A stretch of 64,000 bases of DNA from Streptacidiphilus albus JL83 (GTDB lineage: Bacteria; Actinomycetota; Actinomycetes; Streptomycetales; Streptomycetaceae): positions 5,962,017-6,026,016 of the forward strand of contig NZ_JQML01000001.1 of NCBI RefSeq assembly GCF_000744705.1, written 5' to 3'. Position 1 is the stretch's first letter. Each line of letters begins with the position of its first letter. Shown piece after piece: positions 34,599-42,958 of the stretch. The notes below the pieces were generated by a model that was not told where the DNA came from, did no database searches, and saw nothing but the letters and a program-made list of their open reading frames with translations. The position numbers were made by a program, and so were the translations under genes.

Positions 34599-36053
34599 AT
34601 GACCGACGGCAGGGAAGACCGGGACGAGTCCGTCCCCTCGGAGCGGGACCCCCGAGCGGGTCGGCAGGCGCCTTCCGCGCTGCCCGACCCCCGGATATCG
34701 GCCCCGGCGGCGGACGACTCCACCCGACTCCTCGGTTACGGCTACCCGCCCGCGTCACCGCCGCCGCGCGACGAGCCCACCCAACTGCTCAGCCCCGTCG
34801 TCGGCTACGGCTACCCGCAGCCCGCGCCGGCGCCCGCGCCCGCGCCGACGTCGGCCGATGAGCCCGGCCGGGTCCCCGGCTACGGCTACCCGCCGCAGCA
34901 GCCGGCGCGGCCGGTGCAGCCGGAGCCGTTCCGCCCCGCGCCGCCCAGGCCGCAGCAGCCCTACCCGCCGCAGCAGGTCAATCCGCAGCAGGCCGCCCCG
35001 CAGCAGGGCTTCGCCGCGCAGCAGGGCTTCGCCCCGCAGCAGGCCGGCCCGCAGCAGGGCTTCCCGCCGCCGCGGGCCAATCCGCCGCAGCAGGGCTTCC
35101 CGCCGTCACCTCCGCTGCCCGGGCTTCCCGTTCCCCCCTCCAACGAGCCGGACTGGTCCTCGCTGGCCGACCAGCACGACGCCCGGGCCCGGCGCACCCG
35201 CCGACTGCGGATCGGCGGCATCGCGCTCGCCGTCTGCGTGGTCGTGGCCGGCGGCGTCGTGGCCCTGCAGAGCCGGGGCGGGAAGCCGACGCCGCACGCC
35301 GGACCCACCGCCAGCGCCACCGCCACCGGGCCCTCGGCCTCGGCCTCGGGGCCGACCACCGCTCCGAGCGCGTCCTCGACCTCGCCCACCGTCCCCGGGC
35401 AGCCCGGGGTCCTCGCCGACCAGTCCGGGCAGTCCGACCTCGCGCTGGGCCCGGGCGCCACCGTCAGCTCGGTCCAGAACGGCTTTGTGGCCTCCTTCGA
35501 TAACGCCTCCAACTCCTATGCGCAGTCGGCCGATCCGGTGGTCGACACGACCAAGGGCTTCAGCGTCTCGGCCTGGGTCTACAACCAGGCGCACACCCTG
35601 ACCCGGGCCGCCATCAGCCAGGGCGACGGCGTGTCCTACTCCTTCATGCTGGGCCGCGACATCGTCAACGGCCGCTCCGGCTGGACGTTCAGCGTCCAGA
35701 CCGGGGGCAACGGCGCGGACAGCACCGTCTACGAGGCGCGGGTCAACAGCGCCTCCACGGTCGGCGACTGGGCCCTGCTCACGGGGGTCTACAGCGCGTC
35801 GAAGCACACCATCCAGCTCTATGTGAACGCCGTTCCGGGCGCCACCGTCACCGTCCCCGGGATCTGGACCGGGACGGGCCCGCTGCAACTCGGCCGGGAC
35901 CGCCACCACGGCCTGTGGGACGACTCCTGGGACGGCGTCATCGGCCACATCCAGATCTGGAACCAGCCGCTGGACCAGGCCGAGGTCACCAATGTGAAGA
36001 ACGGCGGCTCCGGGCTCTCCGCCCATCCCGTCGCCTCCTGGCTGGTCGGCTGA
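34599..36053 (+). CDS. Membrane-anchored LamG/concanavalin-like lectin protein with Pro/Gln-rich cytoplasmic repeats
   Basis: The 484-residue protein has three parts. Residues 1-190 are disordered and low-complexity, with three GYGYPP-type repeats and at least four QQGF repeats. A single membrane span follows at about 205-225 (IGGIALAVCVVVAGGVVAL). A Ser/Thr/Pro linker leads to an extracellular LamG-like jelly-roll domain from about 275 (GFSVSAWVYNQAHTLTRAAISQGDG, WALLTGVYSASKHTIQLYVNA, GHIQIWNQPLDQAEVTNV). The domain probably binds a cell-surface carbohydrate. Being divergent from the polysaccharide operon, it may recognise that polymer. Confidence 0.78.
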   Translation: MTDGREDRDESVPSERDPRAGRQAPSALPDPRISAPAADDSTRLLGYGYPPASPPPRDEPTQLLSPVVGYGYPQPAPAPAPAPTSADEPGRVPGYGYPPQQPARPVQPEPFRPAPPRPQQPYPPQQVNPQQAAPQQGFAAQQGFAPQQAGPQQGFPPPRANPPQQGFPPSPPLPGLPVPPSNEPDWSSLADQHDARARRTRRLRIGGIALAVCVVVAGGVVALQSRGGKPTPHAGPTASATATGPSASASGPTTAPSASSTSPTVPGQPGVLADQSGQSDLALGPGATVSSVQNGFVASFDNASNSYAQSADPVVDTTKGFSVSAWVYNQAHTLTRAAISQGDGVSYSFMLGRDIVNGRSGWTFSVQTGGNGADSTVYEARVNSASTVGDWALLTGVYSASKHTIQLYVNAVPGATVTVPGIWTGTGPLQLGRDRHHGLWDDSWDGVIGHIQIWNQPLDQAEVTNVKNGGSGLSAHPVASWLVG

Positions 36054-36068
36054 GGGACGGACGGACGG

Positions 36069-36458
36069 TCAGAGCTGCGGCTCTGGGCGGTCGCGCGGCG
36101 CGCCCGGCCGGTCCAGGGTCAGCCGCTCGGCGCGCGGGAGCCCGGCGGCGACCAGGTCGTAGGAGTCCTCGATCATCTCGCGGACCAGCCGGTCGGGCAC
36201 CGAGGCGTCGAGCAGCACGGTGTTCCAGTGCCGCTTGTTGAGGTGCCAGCCGCCGGTGATCGCCGGATACGCGGCCCGCAGCCGCAGCGCGAGCTCGGGC
36301 TCGCACTTCAGGCTGACCCGCAGCGGCTCGGCGTCCAGCGCCGAGAGGGCGAAGATCTTGCCGCCCACCTTGAAGACCGAGGTCTCCGCGTTGAACGGGA
36401 AGGTCTCCACCGCTCCGTTCAGCTCCAGGCAGGCGGCCTTCAGCGCGTCAGGTGTCAT
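36069..36458 (-). CDS. MmcQ/YjbR family DNA-binding-fold protein
   Basis: The 129-residue protein matches the MmcQ/YjbR (CyaY-like fold) family: N-terminal TPDALKAACLELNGAVETFPFN, then SVFKVGGKIFALSALDAEPLRVSLKCEPE and the conserved GGWHLNKRHWNTVLLD with its invariant tryptophans and histidines. The fold can bind double-stranded DNA, but its cellular role is unclear. It converges on the LamG-type gene with a 15-base gap. Length and motif order are normal for the family. Confidence 0.88.
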   Translation of the reverse strand: MTPDALKAACLELNGAVETFPFNAETSVFKVGGKIFALSALDAEPLRVSLKCEPELALRLRAAYPAITGGWHLNKRHWNTVLLDASVPDRLVREMIEDSYDLVAAGLPRAERLTLDRPGAPRDRPEPQL

Positions 36459-36486
36459 GGGGAGATCCTGCCGCGTCGGCGGCGGC

Positions 36487-36819
36487 TCACTTGCGCTTGC
36501 GGATCGCCGGGAGCCGGCGCTCGACGTCCTCCACGAACCAGTCCGGCACCTGGCCGGTGGTCCGCAGGTGCAGCCGCTCGTCGTGACTGAGCCGGTCGGC
36601 GGCCTGGTCCACGGCCAGGGCGTAGTCGATCCTGATGCCGGAGGTCTGCTCGCGGCGCAGGTCGCTGCCGTGGCGCGTGCCGCCCCGGCGTCCGCTGCCG
36701 AGGTAGGTGAAGAGGCGGAAGAGCCCGACCTTCCGGCTCTTCTCGTCGACGTAGTCCCGCATGGCGAGCCAGCAGAGCCGTTCGTCGGTCGTTCTCGGTA
36801 CTGCGTTGCTCGTCGGCAT
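36487..36819 (-). CDS. Small conserved-looking hypothetical protein
   Basis: The 110-residue protein starts at ATG 36819 after GGGGGAGA on the minus strand. It has no membrane segment or signal peptide. Recognisable stretches are RLCWLAMRDYVDEKSRKVGLFRLFTYLGSG and VPDWFVEDVERRLPAIRKRK at the basic C-terminus. I do not recognise a family. The strong ribosome binding site and the balanced amino-acid composition argue that it is a real gene. Confidence 0.55.
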   Translation of the reverse strand: MPTSNAVPRTTDERLCWLAMRDYVDEKSRKVGLFRLFTYLGSGRRGGTRHGSDLRREQTSGIRIDYALAVDQAADRLSHDERLHLRTTGQVPDWFVEDVERRLPAIRKRK

Positions 36820-36867
36820 CGGTCGTTCTCCCCCAGGTCGGTCGTGGTGGGGGGAGGTTAGCAAGAG

Positions 36868-37532
36868 CTACCGACATCGGCGCGGGACTTCGGCGGCGGC
36901 CCCGGCGAGCAGCCGGGTGGCCAGCTGGTGCCAGCCGTCCTCCAGTCGGGCCCGCGGGTAGCCGCGCTGCACATGGAGGTGGTGCAGCAGGACCGGGTCG
37001 AGATAGCCGTTGAGGGCCTGGGCGAGCAGCTCGGTGTCGCCCCCGGCTCCGGCCTGCCGGAGCAGCGTGGCCATGTGGTGCACCCGCAGCATCTCGGCGG
37101 GGACCAGCAGCCGCCGTTCGGCGCAGGGGTCGGCGGCCAGGTAGAGGTCGAGGTGGTCCAGGTGGTGGCGGATCGTGCTGCGCCCGAACGCCTCCAGCCG
37201 CTCGCAGGCCGGTGCGCCCGGTCCGAGCGGCGGCGGGCCGGTCAGGAAGCCGCGCTGGTACTCCGTCTCCGCGTGGTCCAGCAGCGCCCGCATCAACCCC
37301 TCCCGGTCGCCGAAGCGCCGGAACAGCGTGCCCTTGCCCACCTGGGCGGCGGTGGCGACGGCGTCCATGGTCACGTGCTGCGCGCCGAGCTCGCGCACCA
37401 GCTGCGCGGCGGCGTCCAGCAGCCGCGACCGGTTGCGCGCGGCGTCGGCGCGTTCGTGCGGGGGCTGCCCCAGCAGGGTGAGCTCGCGCGCGGGGCCGAC
37501 GCGGGGCCGGAGGGGGTGGTCGGCGCGTTCAT
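36868..37532 (-). CDS. TetR-family regulator with a disrupted or non-standard N-terminus
   Basis: The frame ending at 36868 encodes a clear TetR DNA-binding domain: RADAARNRSRLLDAAAQLVRE, then VTMDAVATAAQVGKGTLFRRFGDREGLM. A ligand domain of about 130 residues follows. The helix-turn-helix needs sequence upstream of the first standard start (GTG 37398). The frame is open back to about 37535 without any ATG or GTG, whereas a good ATG at 37532 is in a different frame. So either the start is CTG, or one or two bases are inserted or lost between 37398 and 37532, for example in C-runs. It probably represses the divergent flavin reductase. Confidence 0.78.
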
Positions 37533-37560
37533 GTCGTCAACCATAACCTTCCGTGGACAG

Positions 37561-37580
37561 AACTGGACTGCGGTCCGTTT
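37561..37580. promoter_or_regulatory. TetR-type operator, site 1
   Basis: AACTGGACTGCGGTCCGTTT contains the palindromic core GGAC-N4-GTCC and lies between the divergent TetR and flavin reductase genes. It matches site 2, read on the opposite strand, at 17 of 20 bases. Confidence 0.65.
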
Positions 37581-37596
37581 GGCGTGTTACACCTTT

Positions 37597-37616
37597 AACC
37601 GGACCACAGTCCACTT
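37597..37616. promoter_or_regulatory. TetR-type operator, site 2
   Basis: AACCGGACCACAGTCCACTT carries the same GGAC-N4-GTCC core in the opposite orientation to site 1, with the core centres 36 bases apart. The relatively AT-rich stretch between the sites (GTTACACCTTTAA) probably contains the promoter(s), so occupancy would block both directions. Confidence 0.65.
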
Positions 37617-37652
37617 CTGTGGGGCCGCCATCCGAGCATCCAGGAGTTCGAC

Positions 37653-38210
37653 ATGTCCGTACGCGTTCTCGCCCTCGTCGGCAGCCTGCGCGCAGGCTCG
37701 CACAACCGCCAGCTCGCCGAGGCCGCTGTGAAGCACGCCCCCGAGGGCGTCGAGGTCGTGCTGTACGAGGGCCTCGCCGAGATCCCCTTCTACAACGAGG
37801 ACATCGACGTCGAGGGCACCGTCCCCGCCGCGGCCGCCGCGCTGCGCGAGGCCGCCGGCCAGGCCGACGCCTTCCTCCTGTTCTCGCCCGAGTACAACGG
37901 CACCATCACCGCCGTGCTGAAGAACGCCGTGGACTGGCTCTCCCGTCCCTACGGCGCGGGCGCGCTGGCCGGCAAGCCGGCCGCCGTCGTCGGCACCGCC
38001 TACGGCCAGTTCGGCGGCCTGTGGGCGCAGGACGAGACCCGCAAGACCCTGGGCGTGGCCGGCGCCAACGTGCTGACCGAGGCCGCGCTGTCGCTGCCCG
38101 GCTCCGTGGTCCGCTTCGCCGAGCTGCACCCGCAGGACGACGCCGAGGTCGCCGAGAAGCTTCCCACCGTGGTCGCCCAGCTCGCCGCCGCCGTGACGGC
38201 CTCCGCCTGA
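37653..38210 (+). CDS. NADPH-dependent FMN reductase / quinone reductase family protein
   Basis: The 185-residue flavodoxin-fold protein has VLALVGSLRAGSHNRQLAEAA at the N-terminus (phosphate loop G-S-x-R-x-x-S), AFLLFSPEYNGTITAVLKNAVDWLSRP at about 72-98 and GTAYGQFGG near 115. This is the NADPH:FMN reductase/ArsH-ChrR-like family that reduces quinones, azo dyes or free flavin. Its own divergent TetR suggests induction by a quinone-like or aromatic stress compound. AGGAG precedes the ATG. Confidence 0.9.
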   Translation: MSVRVLALVGSLRAGSHNRQLAEAAVKHAPEGVEVVLYEGLAEIPFYNEDIDVEGTVPAAAAALREAAGQADAFLLFSPEYNGTITAVLKNAVDWLSRPYGAGALAGKPAAVVGTAYGQFGGLWAQDETRKTLGVAGANVLTEAALSLPGSVVRFAELHPQDDAEVAEKLPTVVAQLAAAVTASA

Positions 38211-38233
38211 CCACCCGCGTCCTGCCGGACGGC

Positions 38234-38280
38234 CATGCAGTCGGCCCCACCGCCCTGAGGGCGGTGGGGCCGACTGCATG
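38234..38280. terminator. 22-bp perfect hairpin, bidirectional terminator
   Basis: A perfect 22-bp stem with a 3-base TGA loop spans the gap between the convergent flavin reductase (ends 38210) and amidohydrolase (ends 38304). No mismatch occurs in the stem, so it is by far the strongest hairpin in the window. It would stop transcription arriving from both sides. Confidence 0.8.
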
Positions 38281-38303
38281 CGCGGCGCCGGGGGCGGGCG
38301 GGC

Positions 38304-39908
38304 TCAGTCCTCGCGGTGGGTCGCCGTTCCGTCGAGCATGGTGAGCCGGATGGGGGCCTCGGCCAGCTCGTCCGGCGCGGCGGTGGCCGGGTCGACGGCG
38401 AAGGCGGTCAGGTCGGCGCGGTAGCCCGGGGCGATCCGGCCCGCGTGCCGCTCCTGGCCGGTGGCGTACGCGGCGTGACTGGTCATCCCCTCCAGCGCCA
38501 TCAGCCCGGTCAGGGCCTGCTCGGGGAGGACCGGCGCGGCATCCGTGCCGGGGAGCCGGCGCAGCTGGGCCGTGGCCAGCACCTGGCGCGGATCGAAGTG
38601 GGCGATCGGCCAGTCCGAGCCGAGGACCAGGGTGGCGCCGCTGTCGCGCAGGTCCCGGCAGCACCAGGCGCGCGCCGCGCGCTCCGCGCCGACCCGGAGC
38701 GACCACTCGTCGCTGTGGTCGGCCTTGGTGTAGGCGGTGTGGGTGGGCTGCATCGAGGCGGCGACGCCGAGCTCCGCGAAACGCCTGATCTGCTCGTACG
38801 GCAGCGTCTCGATGTGCTCGATCCGGTGCCGGACCGCGTCCGTCCGGCCGCGGCCCGGGGCGCCGGCGACGGTGTCCAGGGCGTACCGGACACCGGCGTC
38901 GCCGATGGCGTGGGTCGCGGTCTGGATCCCGGCCGCGTCCAGCCGGTGGACCGCCCGGGTGTACTGGGCGGGGTCGCGCCAGAAGGAGTCCGTGCTCCGG
39001 CCGTGGCAGTCGGCGTGCTCCAGCCAGGCGGTGCCGCCCTCCACCGTGCCGTCGATGAAGAACTTCACCGCGTCGATGCTCCAGCGGTGGCCCGCCGTGC
39101 CGTGGCGGTCGATCAGCTCGTCGATCTGGTCGTCGATCTCGCCCGGCATCGCCCAGGGGGCGAAGCGCAGCCGGAGCGGCAGCTCTTCCAGGCCGGAGAC
39201 CAGCTCCAGCGAGTCGCCGTTGAGGTCCATCACATGGCCGCCGGTCAGCCCGGTGGCGGCCATCGCCTGCAGCACCCCCAGGACCTTGGTCCGGCGCTCC
39301 GCCAGGTCCGGGATCGGCGTGACCTGCTGCACCAGGCGGACGGCGCCGTCCTCCAGCAGCAGGCCGGTCGGCCGTCCCTCCGGGTCGCAGACGATCTCCG
39401 AGCGGCTGGCGAAGTCGCGCGGCCCGTCGATCCCGGCGGCGCGCAGCGCGGCCTCGCTGGCCAGTGCGGAGTGGCCGTCGTAGAGGACCAGTACGGCGGG
39501 GATGCCGTCGAGGACGTCCTCGATCAGGGAGTTGGTGATCGGCTGTCCGGCGAAGGTGTTGTGGTCGAGCGCGAAGCCGGTGATCCACTCGCCGCGTCCG
39601 GTGGTCCGGACCGCCTCGGCCAGCGCGGCGCGCAGCTGGTCGACGTCGTGGCAGCCGGAGAGGTCGATTCCGGTGAAGCTGGTGGAGCCGAGCACCGGGT
39701 GCATGTGGCCGTCGACCAGACCGGGCGTCAGGGTGGCGCCCGCCAGGTCGTGGACGGCGGTGGCCGGGCCGCGCCAGTCGGCGGAGTCCGCGCCGACGGC
39801 GACGATGGTCCCGTCCTTGACCGCGACGTCGGCCGTCTCGGTGGCCGGCCGGGCCGGGTCGAGGGTGCGGAGCACGGCTCCGGTGATCAGGGCGTCAGCT
39901 GTGGGCAT
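38304..39908 (-). CDS. Amidohydrolase, YtcJ-like (imidazolone/N-substituted amide deacetylase superfamily)
   Basis: The 534-residue protein has the amidohydrolase metal loop LTPGLVDGHMHPVLG near residue 65. AVKFFIDGTVEGGTAWL near 280, THAIGDAGVRYALD near 335, HRIEHIE near 365 and VLGSDWPIAHFDPR near 445 are the ordered metal-ligand motifs of YtcJ-type enzymes. It should hydrolyse an amide or related bond in a small molecule. The start overlaps the permease gene by 14 bases, so the two form an uptake-and-hydrolysis unit, probably under the TetR at 41479. The substrate is unknown. Confidence 0.88.
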   Translation of the reverse strand: MPTADALITGAVLRTLDPARPATETADVAVKDGTIVAVGADSADWRGPATAVHDLAGATLTPGLVDGHMHPVLGSTSFTGIDLSGCHDVDQLRAALAEAVRTTGRGEWITGFALDHNTFAGQPITNSLIEDVLDGIPAVLVLYDGHSALASEAALRAAGIDGPRDFASRSEIVCDPEGRPTGLLLEDGAVRLVQQVTPIPDLAERRTKVLGVLQAMAATGLTGGHVMDLNGDSLELVSGLEELPLRLRFAPWAMPGEIDDQIDELIDRHGTAGHRWSIDAVKFFIDGTVEGGTAWLEHADCHGRSTDSFWRDPAQYTRAVHRLDAAGIQTATHAIGDAGVRYALDTVAGAPGRGRTDAVRHRIEHIETLPYEQIRRFAELGVAASMQPTHTAYTKADHSDEWSLRVGAERAARAWCCRDLRDSGATLVLGSDWPIAHFDPRQVLATAQLRRLPGTDAAPVLPEQALTGLMALEGMTSHAAYATGQERHAGRIAPGYRADLTAFAVDPATAAPDELAEAPIRLTMLDGTATHRED

Positions 39909-41340
39909 GTTCCGGTTCCTTCTCGACGGACGGCGCCTCCGCGCCGATGTTGGCGTAGACCGAGGGTCGCGCGGACCTCAGCCACAGGGCGAGCAGCACG
40001 CCGACCACGATCACCACGGGCACGATCCCGACCAGGACCACATTGACGAAGCCGGTGGTCCCGGACAGCAGCGCGATCTTCGAGACCATCAGGTAGAGCG
40101 CGGTGGCCATCCCGACCGCCGCCGCGATCGGCGCGACCACCGTCCGCCACCTGCCCTCGTCGTGGCGGAAGCCGCGGAAGAACACCGGCACCGCGACCGC
40201 GACCGCCACCTGCAGCAGCACCAGCCCGATCACGCCGGGGGTGTTCACCCAGATCATCAGCTTGAGGTAGGGGTCGAGCCCGGCGACGGCGAAGCCGGCC
40301 ACGATCACCACCGAGAGCGCCGTCTGCAGCCCGCCGGCGACGAAGGGGGAGCCGGTCCTCGGGTGGATCGCCGCGAGCCGGCGCGGCAGCATGCCCTCGT
40401 CGGCGACGGCCTTGGTGTAGCGGTTGATGGCGTTGTGGAAGGCCAGCAGCGAGGCGAGGGTGCTGCTGAGGATCAGCAGGTGCATCACGTCGGTGGCCCA
40501 GGCGCCCACATAGGTGGTCATCTCGGCGAAGACCAGCCCGGCGGTGTCCTGCGCGGCGGCGGCCTGGACCTCGGCCGAGCCGTAGCCCTGGATGATCGTC
40601 CAGGCGATGAAGCTGTAGAAGATGCCGAGGAAGGCCACGGCTATGTAGGTGGCGCGCGGGATGGTCCGGCGCGGGTCGCGCGCCTCCGAGCGGTAGATCG
40701 CGGTGGACTCGAAGCCCATGAAGGCGGCGAAGGCGAAGACCATCAACGAGCTGGTGCTGCCGTTGAAGACGTGCTTCGGCGCGTAGGACTGCAGGTCCAG
40801 GCCGTGGGCGCCGCCCTTGAGCAGGATGGCCGCGGCGAGCACCACCAGGATCCCCGACTCGGCGACCATCAGCACGGCCAGCAGCTTGGCGCCGAACTCG
40901 ATGCTCCGGTAGCCGGCGAACCAGACCAGGGCGACCCCGGTCAGGGCGTACCAGGGCCAGGCGATGTTCACGCCGAACAGCGAGTCCACCGTGGACTGGG
41001 CCACGCTGCCGAGCAGGCCGTACATGCCGATCTGCACCGCGTTGTAGGACACCAGCGCGAGGATGGCGGCGGCCACGCCGGCCGGACGGCCGAGGCCGCG
41101 GGTGATGTAGGCGTAGAACGCCCCGGCGTTGGTCACGTAGCGGGACATCGTGGTGAACCCGACGGCGAAGACGGTCAGCACGATGCCGGCGATCAGGTAC
41201 GCGGACGGTGCGCCGATGCCGCCGACCAGGATCGCGTAGGGGGCGACGCCGGCCAGGATCATCAGTGGTGCGGCGGCGGAGATGACGAAGAACGCGATGT
41301 CACCGGTCCCGAGCGTCCCGCGGTGCAGCTTTCGCTCCAT
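39895..41340 (-). CDS. APC-family amino acid/amine permease
   Basis: The 481-residue protein has 12 hydrophobic segments with the family start GTGDIAFFVISAAAPLMILAG (first helix with unwound G-rich turn) and FAFAAFMGFESTAIYRSEARDPRRTIPRA at helix 6 and the following loop. The C-terminus is an acidic cytoplasmic tail. It probably imports the amide or amine substrate of the adjacent amidohydrolase. It is transcribed divergently from the TetR gene, with a palindromic operator between them. Confidence 0.9.
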   Translation of the reverse strand: MERKLHRGTLGTGDIAFFVISAAAPLMILAGVAPYAILVGGIGAPSAYLIAGIVLTVFAVGFTTMSRYVTNAGAFYAYITRGLGRPAGVAAAILALVSYNAVQIGMYGLLGSVAQSTVDSLFGVNIAWPWYALTGVALVWFAGYRSIEFGAKLLAVLMVAESGILVVLAAAILLKGGAHGLDLQSYAPKHVFNGSTSSLMVFAFAAFMGFESTAIYRSEARDPRRTIPRATYIAVAFLGIFYSFIAWTIIQGYGSAEVQAAAAQDTAGLVFAEMTTYVGAWATDVMHLLILSSTLASLLAFHNAINRYTKAVADEGMLPRRLAAIHPRTGSPFVAGGLQTALSVVIVAGFAVAGLDPYLKLMIWVNTPGVIGLVLLQVAVAVAVPVFFRGFRHDEGRWRTVVAPIAAAVGMATALYLMVSKIALLSGTTGFVNVVLVGIVPVVIVVGVLLALWLRSARPSVYANIGAEAPSVEKEPEHAHS

Positions 41341-41367
41341 GGGGGCCTTCCGTGGGGGAGGGTTAAT

Positions 41368-41386
41368 CTAAACCGATTAGGTTTAG
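41368..41386. promoter_or_regulatory. Palindromic operator between permease and TetR genes
   Basis: CTAAACC-GATTA-GGTTTAG is a perfect 7+5+7 inverted repeat in an AT-rich island 28 bases upstream of the permease start and 93 bases before the TetR start. Such a site in a TetR-divergent promoter region is the likely binding site of the adjacent repressor. Confidence 0.7.
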
Positions 41387-41478
41387 GTTTCGGGCAATAT
41401 ATCCTCAGCGGGGACGATCAGAAAAGTGACGTGCGTCACACTCATGGGTCCGCGTGGTGAACCAGGAGGAGAACACAG

Positions 41479-42108
41479 GTGGCACGACCGCGAACGGCAC
41501 TGCTGGACCTTGAGCGGATCGCGACCGCCGCGATGGACCTGGTCGACGAGACGGGCGACTTCACCATGCCCGCGCTGGCCGCACGCCTCGGCGTGCAGAC
41601 CGCCTCGCTCTACCACCACGTCGACGGCCGCTCCGGCGTCGTCGAACTGCTGCGCACCCGGATCGGCAGCGAGATCGTCTCCGCGCCCCGTCCGGACCAG
41701 TCCTGGGAGCCCGCGCTGCGCTCCTACGCGTACTCCTACCGGGCCGCGTTCGCCGCGCACCCGCATGTGGTGCCGATGCTGACCACCGAGCCCATCCGCT
41801 CGCCCGAGGTGCTGGCCGGCTACGAGCGGGTGGTGGCGCTGATGGAGAAGTCCGGCTTCCCGCTCCCGGCGGTGATGACCGCGCTCACCGCGCTGGAGAA
41901 CTTCGTCCTCGGCGCGGCGCTGGACCTCGCCGCACCCGAGGTGATGTGGGCGGTCCCGCCCGGCATCGACGCCGACCGCCTCAACGCCGCGCTGGCCGCG
42001 CAGCCGGCCGAGCCCACCCGCGCCGACCGCGCCTTCGACTTCGGCATAACCGTCCTCCTCCGCGGCTGCGCGGACCTGCTGGCAGCGACGACGGCCGAAC
42101 CCGAGTGA
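41479..42108 (+). CDS. TetR-family transcriptional regulator
   Basis: The 209-residue protein starts at GTG 41479 after AGGAGGA. The helix-turn-helix is LERIATAAMDLVDETGDFTMPALAARLGVQTASLYHHVDGRSGVVELL (about 10-58). The C-terminal domain resembles the TetR C-terminal group of tetracycline-repressor-like proteins. It is divergent from the APC permease and the amidohydrolase and most likely controls both through the palindrome at 41368, responding to the imported substrate or its product. Confidence 0.9.
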   Translation: MARPRTALLDLERIATAAMDLVDETGDFTMPALAARLGVQTASLYHHVDGRSGVVELLRTRIGSEIVSAPRPDQSWEPALRSYAYSYRAAFAAHPHVVPMLTTEPIRSPEVLAGYERVVALMEKSGFPLPAVMTALTALENFVLGAALDLAAPEVMWAVPPGIDADRLNAALAAQPAEPTRADRAFDFGITVLLRGCADLLAATTAEPE

Positions 42109-42306
42109 CGTTGCCGTCGGTCCGACCGGGCAACCACCTGCGGGGACTCGTTCTATTCTCGACTGTGGCCCGGAAACTATTCTCGACTGTGGCCCGGAAA
42201 CGAAGCCGTCGATGCTGAGATCGACCACGTCGAATCGCCACGTCCCGAAACCGCCATCGACGAGCAGTGGGACAACTTCTTCCGGGACGACTCCGATAGT
42301 CGGTAG
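42109..42306 (+). pseudogene. Start-less C-terminal gene remnant containing a tandem duplication
   Basis: From the TetR stop, frame 1 is open to TAG 42304-42306 but has no start codon. It encodes a protein-like acidic tail (RLWPGNEAVDAEIDHV, then AIDEQWDNFFRDDSDSR) after a duplicated YSRLWPGN. The composition looks like the end of a small regulatory or antitoxin-type protein, but I cannot name the family. I read it as the remnant of a gene whose 5' part was lost. Confidence 0.4.
42153..42200 (+). repeat. Perfect 24-bp tandem duplication
   Basis: Bases 42153-42176 and 42177-42200 are identical and adjacent. The unit begins CTATTCTCGACTG and ends CCCGGAAA. The length is a multiple of three, so the reading frame is kept across the duplication. 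This is a recent slippage or unequal-exchange event. Confidence 0.9.
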
Positions 42307-42403
42307 TGCAGGGCCCGAGCGTCCGCGAGTCCGGCAGGGGCGGCTCCCTTCGCTCGGAACTCCCCTGCGGACGTCGCCCGTTGGGTCTGGCGGAGGTGGG
42401 GGG

Positions 42404-42916
42404 ATGCGGACGCGTCAGCGGGACCGGGATCTGCCGGGGCCGGGGGAGCCCTGGAGCGAGATCCGTCGCGGGTTGTGGATGGGCGGTCACTACTGGACCG
42501 ATCCGGCGGGGGAGTGGCGGCCGGTGGTGGTGCGGGAGGAGTTCGATCTGGTGGTCAGCCTGTTCACGCGCAGCGGGCACGGTCCCGGGCCCCGGACCGA
42601 GCACCTGGTGGCGGAGGTGCCGGACGGCCCGCTGGCACCGGGCCAGCTCGACCTGGTCCAGCGAGCGGCGCGGACGGTCGCGACGGCGGTGCGCGAGGGC
42701 CGGTCCACGCTGGTGCGCTGCCACTCCGGGTACAACCGCTCCGGACTGGTCGTCGGCCAGGCGCTGATCGAACTGGGTCACGATGCCGACGAGGCCATCG
42801 GCCTGGTCCGGCGGGGCCGCTCCCCCTGGGCGCTGAACAACGAGGTGTTCGTCGACTACCTGACCGCCGGCCTCGACCTCGCCCGCCTGCTCACCGGTCT
42901 GGAGCCGTCCGGCTGA
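42404..42916 (+). CDS. Small protein-tyrosine/dual-specificity phosphatase-like protein
   Basis: The 170-residue protein starts at ATG 42404 after GGAGGTGGGGGG. The phosphatase loop is VRCHSGYNRSGLVVGQALIELG near residues 105-125 (C-x5-R-S, with His before Cys). EVPDGPLAPGQLDLVQRAARTVATAVREG precedes it, as in dual-specificity phosphatases. A general-acid aspartate is not obvious; the nearest candidate is in EVPDGPL. It probably removes phosphate from protein tyrosine/serine or a small phosphate ester in the cytoplasm. It is transcribed alone. Confidence 0.75.
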   Translation: MRTRQRDRDLPGPGEPWSEIRRGLWMGGHYWTDPAGEWRPVVVREEFDLVVSLFTRSGHGPGPRTEHLVAEVPDGPLAPGQLDLVQRAARTVATAVREGRSTLVRCHSGYNRSGLVVGQALIELGHDADEAIGLVRRGRSPWALNNEVFVDYLTAGLDLARLLTGLEPSG

Positions 42917-42958
42917 GGCCGTTCGGCGCGGACCGGCTCCGGGCGTCGGCAGCCGCGC

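Noticed and set aside
42153-42200. CRISPR-like repeat
   Set aside because: There are only two adjacent copies with no spacer, so it is a tandem duplication and not an array.
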